Assembly: GCF_003217215.1 (NCBI RefSeq)
Contig: NZ_QJTD01000001.1
Coordinates: forward strand, 930,001 to 994,000
Direction of reading: 5' to 3'
Source of the DNA: Winogradskyella epiphytica
GTDB lineage: Bacteria > Bacteroidota > Bacteroidia > Flavobacteriales > Flavobacteriaceae
Length of the DNA: 64,000 bases
The notes beneath the pieces are model-generated. The model was given only the letters and a program-made list of their open reading frames with translations. It searched no databases and had not been told where the DNA came from. Of the stretch, positions 19,183 through 29,055 are shown in pieces; within the stretch, counting starts at the first letter, position 1, and each line of letters starts with the position of its first letter. Position numbers and translations under genes: made by a program.

Positions 19183-19190
19183 CAAATATA
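19183..19190 (-). promoter_or_regulatory. Predicted promoter of the DUF3078 gene
   Basis: CAAATATA on the plus strand reads TATATTTG on the minus strand, matching TAnnTTTG. It lies about 40 bases before the start at 19142. No -33 TTG at 17-23 bases was found. Confidence 0.5.
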
Positions 19191-19280
19191 AGTGTTTGTT
19201 GACTTCTGCTAAATATCTATTTAAAAGAGGCCACATTGATTAAGACCCATGAAAGTCTAAGAAGTCACAAATAATTTTGA

Positions 19281-19787
19281 TTAGCGCCTTTTGTACAAAG
19301 GAACTGAAGAACAGGCTTCGCCAAACATGATAGATTTTGCGATGGGTTTTAATTTTTGAGATAATAAAACCAAGGCATTAGCAGGTACTGGTTTATGGGA
19401 ACAACCTTTGATGATGACGGGTAAATCTCTATAAACTTCAAGGTCTAATTCTGAAATAATTGAAGTGTAAATTATAGATTCCAAATCCACTAAAGACCCT
19501 GTGATAGTTAATTTTGCATAGTCTTGTAGCTCCATAGAAATGAGCATATAAGCCCAATCTGGAACAATGGCGTCCGTGGAACAGTATAAGGCCACATAGC
19601 AATCTTGATATTGCGACCAATCATGAGCTGCCACCTGCGCTCTAAAGTCTTTCTCGCGGAGTACTAAGCCTTCCATTAACCAATCTTTTATATCAAAAAG
19701 AATGCGGTTACCTGCAGGATAATAATCCTCTAAATCTACAACCTTGAGTTTGCTATTTGCTACTCTATTTATAATCTCATCTGCCAT
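19281..19787 (-). CDS. DUF2480 family protein
   Basis: This 168-residue cytosolic protein belongs to DUF2480, a Bacteroidota family of unknown function. Recognisable parts are the N-terminal NRVANSKLKVVDLEDYYP, the middle FDIKDWLMEGLVLREKDFR, and the C-terminal IIKGCSHKPVPANALVLL segment. It has no signal peptide or membrane helix. Downstream of the ABC exporter in the suf neighbourhood, it may be part of the same transcript, but a -7 motif at 19792-19799 suggests its own promoter. A role in iron-sulfur metabolism cannot be claimed; only position suggests it. Three cysteines are spread across the protein. Confidence 0.85.
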   Translation of the reverse strand: MADEIINRVANSKLKVVDLEDYYPAGNRILFDIKDWLMEGLVLREKDFRAQVAAHDWSQYQDCYVALYCSTDAIVPDWAYMLISMELQDYAKLTITGSLVDLESIIYTSIISELDLEVYRDLPVIIKGCSHKPVPANALVLLSQKLKPIAKSIMFGEACSSVPLYKRR

Positions 19788-19791
19788 GTTA

Positions 19792-19799
19792 CAAAGGTA
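19792..19799 (-). promoter_or_regulatory. Predicted -7 motif directly before the DUF2480 gene
   Basis: CAAAGGTA reads TACCTTTG on the minus strand and fits TAnnTTTG. Only four bases separate it from the ATG, so a transcript from it would be nearly leaderless. Confidence 0.45.
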
Positions 19800-19805
19800 A
19801 TTAAT

Positions 19806-21641
19806 TTACTGATAGCCTTCAGCCTGAAGCGTAAACAATTCGGCGTATAAAGACTGATTTTCCATGAGTTCCTCGTGGGTTCCAATCTCTGTGATTTTGC
19901 CATGCTCAAGAACCAAAATTCTATCAGCCTGTCGCACTGTACTAAATCTATGTGATATGATAATGCTGGTTTTTCCTTCTGTTAATCCTATAAATCTTTC
20001 AAAAACCTCACTTTCTGCTCTAGCGTCTAATGCTGAAGTCGGTTCGTCTAATATCATCACTTCGGCATTTTTCATATAAGCTCTTGCCAAGGCCACTTTT
20101 TGCCACTGACCACCAGATAATTCTTGACCATTAGTGAAACGTTTACCTAATTGCTGATTGTAACCATCTTTTAATTCGGCTATAACATCATCGGCTAAAC
20201 TTTGTATTGCAGCAGTTTCAATTTTTTGTTGATTATCAATTTCTTCGATGTCGCCAATGGCTATGTTTTCTCTAACGGTAAATTCATATTTAAAGAAATC
20301 TTGAAAAATCACACCAAAATACTCTTGATATTCCGCAAGATTAAATCGATTGATGTTTGTACCATCTAGCAAAATCTCACCAGAGGTCGGTTCGTAAAAA
20401 CGCAATAACAATTTTACCAATGTGGTTTTTCCAGCACCATTCTGTCCCACAAAAGCTAGTTTTTCTCCTGCTTTAATTTTAAAGCTAATGCCTTTTAAAA
20501 TTTCAGTTTCTGAATTTGGATAGGCAAAGCGTACATCTTTAAATTCAAAACCATATTGAATTTTCTTTGGTAGTGGCATATCTTCCTTGGCTTTAGGAAC
20601 AATAGAAATATCTGTAAAGTCGAAGTAGTCCTTGAGGTATAATGCACTTTCTGATATTCGCGTGAATTTGGAAAAGAAATCTTGAAGGTTTCGCATTAAT
20701 CGGTTAAATGAACCTGATAAGAACGTTAATTCTCCAAGGGTAATGGCTCCTGAAAGCACACGATATATAATGAAAACATAAGCACCGTAATAACTTAAAG
20801 AACCCAAAACATTGAATAGAAAACCTAAAGCGGAACGTTTAATCGCTAAAGTTTTGTTGAGTTGGTAATATTCTTCAGACAGGTTTTTAAATCGGTCTAC
20901 AATAAAGTCAGTTAAGCCAAAAAGTTTAATTTCTTTAGCTGTTTTGTCATTGGCTCCAATAAAACGCAAGTAATCGAGTTCGCGTCGTTCTGAAGTCCAG
21001 CTTCGTGCTAAGGAATACTGTTGTTGACTAAATCGAACTTCGTTAATAAAGGATGGAATAATACTAAGGACTAATAATATAATGAGGTAGGGTTCAAAAT
21101 ATATTAAACCAGCGACAAGTGTCGCAATTGAAATGGTACTTTGGGCTTGACCTAATACGTTAGACATAAGTCCAACACGACCTGAAGTTTGAGTTCTTGC
21201 GCGTTCAAGCTTATCATAAAACTCCGAATCTTCTAATAAACCAATATTTATCTGATTCGTTTTTTTAATAATAGTAATCGAGGTGGCAATATTATATTCA
21301 TCACCAAGTAAACCATCAGTTAAGGATATTGCTCTACTAATTAAGTCGCTTAGAATAATTAAGGCAAACTCAGCAGCAACATAGGTCCAAAGAGAAGTGT
21401 AATCAGGGTTATCTAATGAAACTTGTAATATAATTTCATCAATAATAAGTTTTCCAACCCATAAGATGATTACAGGAAGTAAGGCTCCAATAAGCCTACA
21501 GAACGCTGATACTAAAAACAGCTTTTTATTAACACTCCATATTTCTCTAAAAAACCTCGGAATGTAAACTAGAGCGTTAAAGGACGATTTTATGTTTGTT
21601 TTCTTATCGTCTTTTATGGATGTAGGTCTACGTCTGGCCAT
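19806..21641 (-). CDS. ABC transporter, ATP-binding and permease fusion (multidrug/lipid exporter type)
   Basis: This 611-residue half-transporter has a membrane domain (about residues 30-330, with several hydrophobic helices) followed by an ATPase domain. It carries Walker A (GQNGAGKTTL), the signature motif LSGGQWQKVALARAY, Walker B (VMILDEPTSALD) and the H-loop (IIISHRFSTV). The N-terminus is basic and cytosolic. Such proteins act as homodimers exporting lipids or hydrophobic compounds. The substrate is not shown by sequence. It starts 7 bases after the DUF59 gene, so it is likely co-transcribed with the suf accessory genes. Its function in that pathway is unproven. Confidence 0.9.
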   Translation of the reverse strand: MARRRPTSIKDDKKTNIKSSFNALVYIPRFFREIWSVNKKLFLVSAFCRLIGALLPVIILWVGKLIIDEIILQVSLDNPDYTSLWTYVAAEFALIILSDLISRAISLTDGLLGDEYNIATSITIIKKTNQINIGLLEDSEFYDKLERARTQTSGRVGLMSNVLGQAQSTISIATLVAGLIYFEPYLIILLVLSIIPSFINEVRFSQQQYSLARSWTSERRELDYLRFIGANDKTAKEIKLFGLTDFIVDRFKNLSEEYYQLNKTLAIKRSALGFLFNVLGSLSYYGAYVFIIYRVLSGAITLGELTFLSGSFNRLMRNLQDFFSKFTRISESALYLKDYFDFTDISIVPKAKEDMPLPKKIQYGFEFKDVRFAYPNSETEILKGISFKIKAGEKLAFVGQNGAGKTTLVKLLLRFYEPTSGEILLDGTNINRFNLAEYQEYFGVIFQDFFKYEFTVRENIAIGDIEEIDNQQKIETAAIQSLADDVIAELKDGYNQQLGKRFTNGQELSGGQWQKVALARAYMKNAEVMILDEPTSALDARAESEVFERFIGLTEGKTSIIISHRFSTVRQADRILVLEHGKITEIGTHEELMENQSLYAELFTLQAEGYQ

Positions 21642-21648
21642 GGTTTAA

Positions 21649-21975
21649 TCAGAGCATACCAAGCTCCAATCTAGCTTCTTCACTCATTAATTCTTGGCTC
21701 CATGGTGGATCGAATGTAATTTCGACTTCCGCATTTTTAACCTCGTTAATCGATTTTACTTTTTCTTCCACCTCTAATGGTAAAGTTTCAGCCACTGGAC
21801 AGTTTGGTGTGGTTAAAGTCATTAATATTTTTACCTCTAAATCTTCGTTGACAAAAACATCGTAGATTAGTCCTAATTCGTAAATGTCTACAGGAATTTC
21901 AGGGTCATAGATGGTTTTTATGACTCTTAAAATTTTTTCTCCTAGTACAACTGTATCTATTTTAGTATCGCTCAT
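21649..21975 (-). CDS. DUF59 / MIP18-type iron-sulfur assembly protein (SufT-like)
   Basis: This 108-residue protein matches the MIP18/DUF59 family: IYDPEIPVDIYELGLIYDV, TLTTPNCPVAETLP with a conserved cysteine, and the PPWSQELMSEEARLELG end. Homologues help mature iron-sulfur proteins (SufT in Gram-positives; PaaD and the MIP18 family elsewhere). Position between sufE and an ABC exporter, in a suf block, supports that role. It is cytosolic and has no membrane segment. Whether it acts as a target-specific carrier is inference. Confidence 0.9.
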   Translation of the reverse strand: MSDTKIDTVVLGEKILRVIKTIYDPEIPVDIYELGLIYDVFVNEDLEVKILMTLTTPNCPVAETLPLEVEEKVKSINEVKNAEVEITFDPPWSQELMSEEARLELGML

Positions 21976-22050
21976 TTTTATAAAGTTTTTAGTTTATAGG
22001 TTTTAGATGCAGGTGATAAATCACTAACATCTACACTGTACCTACGAAAC

Positions 22051-22473
22051 TTAGTTCAATTGTGTTTGGTATGCAATGGCATACATTTTTAATTGCTTTA
22101 TCATGCTTACAAGCCCGTTAGCTCTTGTTGGTGATAAATGCTCTTTTAATCCTATTTTATCTATAAAATCGGTGTTCGCTTCAATAATATCCTTTGGATG
22201 TTGATCAGAAAACACACGAATCAATATAGCGATAATTCCTTTAGTAATTATAGCGTCACTATCGGCAGTAAAGTTCACCTTGTCATCAACCATATCAGCA
22301 TGTACCCAAACTTTACTTTGGCAGCCTTTAATGATATTATCCTCCGTTTTATATTTGTCTTCAATAAGTGGTAATGATTTACCTAAGTCTATCATGTATT
22401 GGTAACGTTCTTCCCAATCTTCAAACATTGAAAATTCATCTATTATCTCTTCTTGTACTTCTTGAATCGTCAT
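22051..22473 (-). CDS. sufE: SufE family sulfur acceptor
   Basis: This 140-residue SufE-fold protein takes persulfide sulfur from the SufS desulfurase. The IIKGCQSKVWV segment holds the active cysteine (near residue 51). The N-terminal helices (EEIIDEFSMFEDWEERYQYMI) and the ADSDAIITKGIIAILI region are typical. Length is normal for SufE (about 137-145). It is 33 bases downstream of the META lipoprotein gene. A -7 motif at 22491-22498 could give it a separate transcript. Confidence 0.93.
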   Translation of the reverse strand: MTIQEVQEEIIDEFSMFEDWEERYQYMIDLGKSLPLIEDKYKTEDNIIKGCQSKVWVHADMVDDKVNFTADSDAIITKGIIAILIRVFSDQHPKDIIEANTDFIDKIGLKEHLSPTRANGLVSMIKQLKMYAIAYQTQLN

Positions 22474-22490
22474 AGTGTGTTGCTTTTATG

Positions 22491-22498
22491 CAAAATTA
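22491..22498 (-). promoter_or_regulatory. Possible internal promoter before sufE
   Basis: CAAAATTA reads TAATTTTG on the minus strand and fits TAnnTTTG. It lies 17 bases before the sufE ATG, between the META lipoprotein gene and sufE. No -33 TTG was found. Confidence 0.35.
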
Positions 22499-22506
22499 CA
22501 AAATCG

Positions 22507-23334
22507 CTATTGTTTTAATGTATTTTCTTTTATGGATAACACTTTATTAACTAATGCGTCTATCTCTGTAGGTGGATTGCCATGATCAAAAGTTGGAGAC
22601 ATGTATTCTATATCACCAATTTGAATAGCTAAAGTTGCATGGGCAGCACCATCAAATTGATGTTGCGTAGAGGGTACATTCAAATTCTGAAATGTCTCTA
22701 AATCTACCTTTTCAATTAACGCATTTAATCCGTCCCAATCTTTTTGATTAATACTGTGTTTATCTAACTTCTGAAGACTTTGATCATTAGAAGTTATAAT
22801 TTCAGAACTTGAAATAAGAATAAAATCAAAACTACCTCTTGTTAAAGCTTGGTACTTAATAGAAGTTCCACTTGTATTACTCTTTGCGGCTGGACGTTGA
22901 GAAACCATTTCAGCTTTACTAGCTTTAATAAGTATCGTAGATTTACCTGAAAGCGATAATATGGAATCATCAATAGAAAATGAATCTACTATACCTAAGG
23001 CTTTTAGAATATGGTCTTCTATGGTCATAGCGTCACCATGACATAGTTTTTTGGATGCGCCAACATTGTTCAACAATAAGGAATTGTTGTCTATTGAATA
23101 CGCTCCGAAAAATTGATTACAACCTGCAAATCCTGAAAATTGATTGGTACTTTCATCAAAGGTGATGGCTAACTTATGCTTAGACACATCATTATTGCCT
23201 ACATGAGTGATAAAGTAAGTACCAGAAAGTGTTTCTTCTTTTTGCATCTTCTGATTTGAGTCTATGGTCTTTTTAGTCGAATCACAAGCTGTGACCGCTA
23301 ATAATAGTGTGAATAGGCTGAGTAGTAATTTCAT
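22507..23334 (-). CDS. META-domain lipoprotein
   Basis: This 275-residue protein has a lipoprotein signal ending at LLAVTAC (cysteine near residue 17). A META/HslJ-like domain spans about residues 38-135, with GTYFITHVGNNDV, FSGFAGCNQFFGAYS and MTIEDHILKAL. The second half (about 150-275) is a distinct region that I could not assign. META domains occur in heat-inducible and secreted proteins of Gram-negatives, and their role is unclear. It sits 43 bases downstream of sufS and upstream of sufE, so it is probably in the same transcript. Its link to iron-sulfur assembly is unknown. It would lie in the periplasm or on the outer membrane. Confidence 0.8.
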   Translation of the reverse strand: MKLLLSLFTLLLAVTACDSTKKTIDSNQKMQKEETLSGTYFITHVGNNDVSKHKLAITFDESTNQFSGFAGCNQFFGAYSIDNNSLLLNNVGASKKLCHGDAMTIEDHILKALGIVDSFSIDDSILSLSGKSTILIKASKAEMVSQRPAAKSNTSGTSIKYQALTRGSFDFILISSSEIITSNDQSLQKLDKHSINQKDWDGLNALIEKVDLETFQNLNVPSTQHQFDGAAHATLAIQIGDIEYMSPTFDHGNPPTEIDALVNKVLSIKENTLKQ

Positions 23335-23377
23335 GTGTATATTATTTAACCATTAAATTACACATTTAGTGCCAAAC

Positions 23378-24592
23378 TCAGGATAGCATCATTACAGCTT
23401 TTTTTAATGCTGTGATAAATGTGTCAATTTCGTCCTTGGTATTATAAAACATAAACGATGCTCGTATAGTGCCAGGAATCTTATAGAAATCCATAATAGG
23501 TTGAGCACAGTGGTGTCCCGTTCGCACCGCAATTCCCATTTTGTCTAAAATAGTACCAATATCGTAGGGGTGAATATCATTGACATTAAAAGAAATTACA
23601 GAAGTTTTTTCTTTAGCCGTACCATATATTTTTACACCCTCGATCTTCTCAAGTTGCTCTGTAGCATAAACTAGAAGTTCATTTTCGTACTCCGCAATAG
23701 CATCAAATCCTAAGTTATTCATATAATCTAATGCGGCACCAAATGCAATTCCTCCAGAAATATTCGGTGTTCCTGCTTCGAATTTGTGTGGTAAACCTGC
23801 GTAAGTGGTTTTTTCAAAAGAAACCTCCGCTATCATTTCTCCGCCACCTTGATATGGTGGTAATTTTTTCAACCACTCTTCTTTCCCGTAAAGCATTCCA
23901 ACACCTGTTGGTCCGCAAATTTTATGAGCAGAACAAACATAGAAATCGACATCTAAAGCTTGAACATCTGGTTTTAAATGTGGACAAGACTGAGCGCCAT
24001 CTACTAGAACAGCTGCTCCCGCCTTATGGGCTTTTTCAATAATATATTCTATAGGGTTTATAGTTCCTAAAGCGTTTGAAATATGGTTTACGAACACCAA
24101 TTTGGTATGCTCATTTAGAAGGCCATCAAATTCTGAAAGAATAAGCTCACCTTTTTCATTCATAGGAATAACTTTTAAAGTCGCTCCTGTGCGCTCACAA
24201 AGCATCTGCCAAGGGACAATATTGCTATGATGTTCTAAAGCCGAAACTATAATTTCATCACCCTTTTTTAAGAGGGATGAAAATCCATTAGCCACTAAAT
24301 TAATACCGTGTGTTGTACCAGCAGTATAAATAATCTCGTGACTATGCTTAGCATTAAAATGCTTCTGTATTTTTATTCGTGCTTGCTCGTAAGCATCAGT
24401 AGCCTCTTGACTTAAACTATGAACACCTCTGTGGATATTAGCATTGTAGTTTGTATAATAATCTACAATAACATCTATGACTTGTTGAGGGGTTTGTGAG
24501 GTTGCTGCATTGTCAAAATAGATTAAAGCCTTACCATTAACCTTACGATGAAGGATTGGGAAGTCTTTTCTTATTTCTTGGATATTAAGCAT
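23378..24592 (-). CDS. sufS: Cysteine desulfurase SufS
   Basis: This 404-residue PLP enzyme removes sulfur from cysteine for iron-sulfur assembly. The pyridoxal lysine is in the CSAHKICGPTGVGMLYG segment. The persulfide cysteine is in RTGHHCAQPIM (near residue 360). N-terminal YFDNAATSQTP and TAGTTHGINLVA are class V aminotransferase signatures. The N-terminus MLNIQEIRKDFPIL is normal. It transfers sulfur to SufE, encoded a gene further down. It follows a small membrane protein gene by 9 bases, so translation may be coupled. Confidence 0.96.
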   Translation of the reverse strand: MLNIQEIRKDFPILHRKVNGKALIYFDNAATSQTPQQVIDVIVDYYTNYNANIHRGVHSLSQEATDAYEQARIKIQKHFNAKHSHEIIYTAGTTHGINLVANGFSSLLKKGDEIIVSALEHHSNIVPWQMLCERTGATLKVIPMNEKGELILSEFDGLLNEHTKLVFVNHISNALGTINPIEYIIEKAHKAGAAVLVDGAQSCPHLKPDVQALDVDFYVCSAHKICGPTGVGMLYGKEEWLKKLPPYQGGGEMIAEVSFEKTTYAGLPHKFEAGTPNISGGIAFGAALDYMNNLGFDAIAEYENELLVYATEQLEKIEGVKIYGTAKEKTSVISFNVNDIHPYDIGTILDKMGIAVRTGHHCAQPIMDFYKIPGTIRASFMFYNTKDEIDTFITALKKAVMMLS

Positions 24593-24601
24593 GATAATAA
24601 T

Positions 24602-24910
24602 TTAAAATAATGTAGAAATAGTATTTAAAAATATAACAGCATATATAGACAATGATGCAACAACGACTCCTAATTTATAAAGTCCTTTTTTATAATCTCC
24701 GGTCAACAAATCAATAGTCGTTAGAAATATAAGAAACAGTGAAATTATAAGTAGGGCAGTGGATGCTAAACCAAAAAAGGTTAATATGAAACCTTCAAAA
24801 AATCCGTTCTTAAAATAAAGTTCTAAGATTCCTGATACTAAGGCAATACCTAAAATTACCGCAATAATTTTAATAAATAATTTTAAAGGTAATTTTAAAA
24901 TGTCTACCAT
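24602..24910 (-). CDS. Small membrane protein inside the suf block
   Basis: This 102-residue protein has three predicted hydrophobic segments (about residues 10-26, 36-67 and 81-99) and no recognised domain. It lies between sufD (3 bases upstream) and sufS (9 bases downstream), so it is almost surely in the suf transcript. Neither a signal peptide nor metal-binding motif is evident. Its role is unknown; a link to iron-sulfur assembly rests only on position. Confidence 0.7.
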   Translation of the reverse strand: MVDILKLPLKLFIKIIAVILGIALVSGILELYFKNGFFEGFILTFFGLASTALLIISLFLIFLTTIDLLTGDYKKGLYKLGVVVASLSIYAVIFLNTISTLF

Positions 24911-24913
24911 AAA

Positions 24914-26227
24914 TTATAAGTCAAACCCAGTACTCACACCCAACTTATCAGCAATAATTTTGGTGATTCTCTGTTTAATTTCAGGAATTTTAACCGATTC
25001 TAATACCGTATTACTAAAGGCAAACATTAATAGTGCTTTAGCTTCTTTTTCAGGAATACCTCTAGAACGTAAATAAAACATCGCGCTTTCATCTAACTGA
25101 CCAATAGTACAACCATGAGAACATTTTACATCATCTGCAAAAATTTCAAGCTGAGGTTTTGTATTGATACTTGCTTTATCGCTTAACAAAATGTTATTAT
25201 TAGCTTGGAAAGCATTCGTCTTTTGGGCTAATTTTTCAACAAGGACTTTTCCGTTAAAAACACCCGTTGAGTTGTCTGAGTAAATCCCCTTATAATCTTG
25301 GTGGCTTTCACAGTTAGGTTCAATATGGTGAACTAAAGTATTGTGATCTACATGTTGTTTATCGCCTATAATAGTCACACCTTTCATTGTAGAATCGATA
25401 CGTTCTCCGTTTTGGTAGAAATTTAGATTGTTTCGAGTTAATTTTCCACCGAAAGAAAACGTATGAACTTTAGCTAAACTTTCTTGCTTTTGATTAACAA
25501 AAGTATTGTCTATTAAAGTAGCACTCTGTCTGTCATTCTGAATTTTGTAATAATCTACAATAGCACGTTTATTGGCGAAAATCTCTGTAACACTATTTGT
25601 TAAAACAGGGTTATCTGTTAAACTCTGATGACGTTCAATAATTTGAACATGTGCATTTTCGTTAACAATGATTAAGTTTCTAGGCTGCAACATTGTAGCC
25701 GCTTCATTTCCTGTCGAAAAGTGTATAATTTGAATAGGCTTCTCAACCACTTTATTCTTGGGAATATTGATATAAGCACCTTCGTAAGAAAACGCTGTGT
25801 TCAATGACGACAAACTATCTTTACCAGCAATTTTATTGAAATAATTATCAATAATCATCTTGTATTTAGGCTTTGTTAATGCCGATGACATTAAGCAAAC
25901 ATCTAAACCATCATGTGTTGTTTGAGATAGGTGTGATGCATATTTACCATCAATAAAGATAATTTTGTAGGCATCGATATCATGAATGAAATATTTCTTT
26001 ACATCTTTAAATTCCAGATCATTTTCGTGCTTTGGGAACACGCTATAATCATGCTTTAAAATTGAATTTAAGGATGTGTACTTCCATTCTTCTTGACGCT
26101 TAGTAGGAAATCCTTCAGCCTCAAAAGTTTTTATAGCTTCAGTACGAATATCATGGACAGAAGAGTGCACATCTACCGTGTCCTCAAAAGCCATAAATGA
26201 CGATACTAATTTTTCTTTTAAATTCAT
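24914..26227 (-). CDS. sufD: Fe-S cluster assembly protein SufD
   Basis: This 437-residue scaffold subunit forms the SufBC2D complex. The beta-helical core and C-terminal segment DDVKCSHGCTIGQLDESAMF are the SufB/D signature, followed by SRGIPEKEAKALLM. The N-terminus carries the RQEEWKYT motif common in SufD. It is separated from sufC by 127 bases, longer than elsewhere in the block, but no terminator is visible there. It works with SufB and the ATPase SufC to build and pass on clusters. Confidence 0.95.
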   Translation of the reverse strand: MNLKEKLVSSFMAFEDTVDVHSSVHDIRTEAIKTFEAEGFPTKRQEEWKYTSLNSILKHDYSVFPKHENDLEFKDVKKYFIHDIDAYKIIFIDGKYASHLSQTTHDGLDVCLMSSALTKPKYKMIIDNYFNKIAGKDSLSSLNTAFSYEGAYINIPKNKVVEKPIQIIHFSTGNEAATMLQPRNLIIVNENAHVQIIERHQSLTDNPVLTNSVTEIFANKRAIVDYYKIQNDRQSATLIDNTFVNQKQESLAKVHTFSFGGKLTRNNLNFYQNGERIDSTMKGVTIIGDKQHVDHNTLVHHIEPNCESHQDYKGIYSDNSTGVFNGKVLVEKLAQKTNAFQANNNILLSDKASINTKPQLEIFADDVKCSHGCTIGQLDESAMFYLRSRGIPEKEAKALLMFAFSNTVLESVKIPEIKQRITKIIADKLGVSTGFDL

Positions 26228-26354
26228 GTGTTTAAGTCTTCAGTAATCAGTCTTCGATACGCTGAAAATTAACGTTTCAAAATTGATTACTATTTTAATA
26301 TTAAAAAAGGATGAGTGTCTGAGTAAACAATTAAACAGGTTAGTGTTTAAGAAT

Positions 26355-27107
26355 TTATACGCCTACTTCTTCCTTAATCCAATCGTAACCTTGAGCTTCT
26401 AATTTGTGAGCTAATTCCTTAGTTCCAGATTTTACGATTTTACCATCGTGTAACACGTGAACAAAGTCTGGAACGATATAATCTAATAAACGCTGGTAGT
26501 GGGTAATTACAATAACCGCATTGTCTTTAGATTTTAATTTATTAACACCGTTAGCAACAATACGAAGCGCATCGATATCTAATCCTGAATCCGTTTCATC
26601 AAGTATAGCTAACTTAGGCTCTAACATAGCCATTTGGAAAATCTCGTTACGTTTCTTTTCACCACCTGAAAAACCTTCGTTTAAAGAACGAGATAAAAAT
26701 TTACGATCAATTTCTAACATTTCAGATTTCTCACGAATCATTTTCAACATATCCTTACCTGGCATATCCTCTAAACCTTTCGCTTTGCGAGTTTCGTTGA
26801 TAGCTGTTCTAATAAAGTTAGTTACACTAACTCCAGGAATTTCTACTGGATACTGAAATGAAAGGAAAATACCTTTGTGTGCACGCTCTTCAGCAGCTAA
26901 TTCGTCGATATCTTCTTCGTCTAAGAATATAGAACCTTGAGTTACATCATATTCTTCTTTACCAGCAATTACAGATGCTAAGGTACTTTTACCAGAACCG
27001 TTAGGTCCCATTATTGCATGCACTTCGCCTGCATTAACTTCGAGATTGATACCCTTTAATATTGCTTTTCCTTCTACACTTGCGTGTAAGTCATTTATCT
27101 TTAACAT
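26355..27107 (-). CDS. sufC: Fe-S cluster assembly ATPase SufC
   Basis: This 250-residue ABC-type ATPase powers the SufB-SufD scaffold. Walker A (GPNGSGKSTL), the signature segment LNEGFSGGEKKRNEI, and Walker B (LAILDETDSGLDIDAL) are present. The EGFSGGEKKR form is typical of SufC rather than of transporters. It has no membrane domain. It is four bases downstream of a small lipoprotein gene. Confidence 0.97.
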   Translation of the reverse strand: MLKINDLHASVEGKAILKGINLEVNAGEVHAIMGPNGSGKSTLASVIAGKEEYDVTQGSIFLDEEDIDELAAEERAHKGIFLSFQYPVEIPGVSVTNFIRTAINETRKAKGLEDMPGKDMLKMIREKSEMLEIDRKFLSRSLNEGFSGGEKKRNEIFQMAMLEPKLAILDETDSGLDIDALRIVANGVNKLKSKDNAVIVITHYQRLLDYIVPDFVHVLHDGKIVKSGTKELAHKLEAQGYDWIKEEVGV

Positions 27108-27111
27108 AATC

Positions 27112-27519
27112 TTATTTTGCTAATTTTATAACGTCTTTTGTTTCTGGGTCAGGTGCTTCCACCTTTAAAATTTCTTTAATTTCTACTTTAAACTGCCAAC
27201 CTTCTTCGTTTTCGTCTTTTTCAAACTTTCGAACACGAACGGTTACAGGCACCATATCTGTAGCTTCTTTTTTAAATGCTTGCGCTTCCTTATCTAAAGC
27301 ATGCATTTGCTCATCGATTACTACACCGTAAATTTCAGTTGGTGTTTGGATAACAGCAGCATCCGCATAATAAACGAAGTCACCTTTAATAGTTATGAGA
27401 CCATCATTTTGATCGTATGATTTTGAACGATTTTCCTCAAGGCTAACTTCTTGTTTGCCTTCATTTTTACAAGCCACTAGCACTAAGGCTAAAATGATAA
27501 TGAGACTGTTTTTTATCAT
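27112..27519 (-). CDS. Small lipoprotein between sufB and sufC, function unknown
   Basis: This 135-residue protein has a lipoprotein signal (MIKNSLIIILALVLVAC, cysteine at residue 17). The rest is a soluble domain rich in charged residues (ITIKGDFVYYADAAVIQTP and MVPVTVRVRKFEKDENEEGW). It ends with an acidic/lysine tail. It would be anchored on the inner face of the outer membrane or in the periplasm, yet lies 4 bases from sufC and 36 bases from sufB. No domain family was recognised, and its presence in a cytosolic pathway operon is unexplained. Confidence 0.75.
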   Translation of the reverse strand: MIKNSLIIILALVLVACKNEGKQEVSLEENRSKSYDQNDGLITIKGDFVYYADAAVIQTPTEIYGVVIDEQMHALDKEAQAFKKEATDMVPVTVRVRKFEKDENEEGWQFKVEIKEILKVEAPDPETKDVIKLAK

Positions 27520-27555
27520 ATTACTTATTTACTAATAAAAACTTAGTGAAATATT

Positions 27556-29004
27556 TTATCCAACACTTCCTTCTAAACTGATTTCTAGTAACTTCTGAGC
27601 TTCTACAGCAAACTCCATTGGTAACTTATTAAGAACCTCTTTGCTAAATCCATTTACAATAAGTGCAATGGCTTTTTCAGTATCTATTCCTCTTTGGTTA
27701 CAATAGAAAATTTGGTCTTCACCAATTTTACTTGTGGTTGCTTCGTGCTCCACCATGGCGCTTTTATTTTTCGCTTCGATATAAGGGAAGGTATGTGCAC
27801 CACAATCATTACCCATTAATAAACTATCACATTGTGAAAAGTTACGAGCGTTTTCTGCACGAGAATTAATTTGTACTAATCCTCTATATGAGTTTTGCGA
27901 CTTACCTGCCGAAATACCTTTAGATATAATCGTTGATTTTGTATTCTTACCTAAGTGAATCATCTTAGTACCTGTATCGGCTTGTTGATGATTATTAGTA
28001 ACTGCAATCGAATAAAATTCACCAACCGAATTATCGCCTTTCAAAATACAAGATGGATATTTCCATGTTACTGCAGATCCAGTTTCAACTTGAGTCCATG
28101 AAATTTTTGCATTTTTCTCACAGATACCACGTTTGGTTACAAAGTTGTAAACACCACCTTTTCCTTCAGCACTTCCTGGGAACCAGTTTTGAACCGTTGA
28201 ATATTTTATTTCAGCATCGTCTAAAGCAATTAATTCTACAACAGCAGCATGAAGTTGGTTTTCGTCACGGCTAGGAGCAGTACAACCTTCTAAATAAGAA
28301 ACGTAACTACCTTCATCGGCAACAACCAATGTTCTTTCAAACTGACCGGTGTTTGCTTGGTTAATTCTGAAATATGTTGATAATTCCATTGGGCAACGAA
28401 CGCCTTTTGGAATATAGCAGAAAGAGCCATCACTAAATACTGCAGAGTTTAAGGCCGCATAAAAGTTGTCTTTCTGTGGAACAACTGTTCCTATATATTT
28501 TCTAACTAATTCTGGATGTTCTTTAATAGCATCAGACATACTCATAAAAATGATGCCTTTTTCGCTTAATGTCTTTTTGAAAGTTGTTGCAACAGAAACA
28601 GAATCAATAACAACATCCATTGCAACACCTGCAAGCGCTTTTTGCTCGTCTAATGAAATCCCTAATTTATCAAAGGTTGCTAAAAGCTCAGGGTCTACTT
28701 CATCGAGACTGTCGTATTTTGGTTTTGTATTTGGCGCTGAATAATAAGAAATAGCTTGAAAATCTGGCTTTTCATATTTAACATTTGCCCACTCCGGTTC
28801 AATCATTTCTTTCCAAGCTTTAAAAGCTTCAAGACGCCACTCAGTCATCCATTCTGGCTCTTCTTTTTTCTTAGAAATTGCAATTACAACCTCTTCATTT
28901 AGGCCAACAGGAAACGTATCAGACTCAATATCTGTATAAAAACCGTATTCGTATTCCTTGGTTTTTAACTCTTCTCTTAAATCGTCTTCAGTATATTTAC
29001 TCAT
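27556..29004 (-). CDS. sufB: Fe-S cluster assembly protein SufB
   Basis: This 482-residue scaffold subunit shows [39 protein letters not shown] and the C-terminal [20 protein letters not shown] segment, which are SufB hallmarks. It assembles clusters with SufC and SufD using sulfur from SufE. The N-terminus [13 protein letters not shown] is typical. It follows sufA by 51 bases. Confidence 0.97.
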   Translation of the reverse strand: MSKYTEDDLREELKTKEYEYGFYTDIESDTFPVGLNEEVVIAISKKKEEPEWMTEWRLEAFKAWKEMIEPEWANVKYEKPDFQAISYYSAPNTKPKYDSLDEVDPELLATFDKLGISLDEQKALAGVAMDVVIDSVSVATTFKKTLSEKGIIFMSMSDAIKEHPELVRKYIGTVVPQKDNFYAALNSAVFSDGSFCYIPKGVRCPMELSTYFRINQANTGQFERTLVVADEGSYVSYLEGCTAPSRDENQLHAAVVELIALDDAEIKYSTVQNWFPGSAEGKGGVYNFVTKRGICEKNAKISWTQVETGSAVTWKYPSCILKGDNSVGEFYSIAVTNNHQQADTGTKMIHLGKNTKSTIISKGISAGKSQNSYRGLVQINSRAENARNFSQCDSLLMGNDCGAHTFPYIEAKNKSAMVEHEATTSKIGEDQIFYCNQRGIDTEKAIALIVNGFSKEVLNKLPMEFAVEAQKLLEISLEGSVG

Positions 29005-29055
29005 AATTTCTTCAAAATTTTAAGATTCTTTCCTCTTTGGAAAGATTAGATAGGG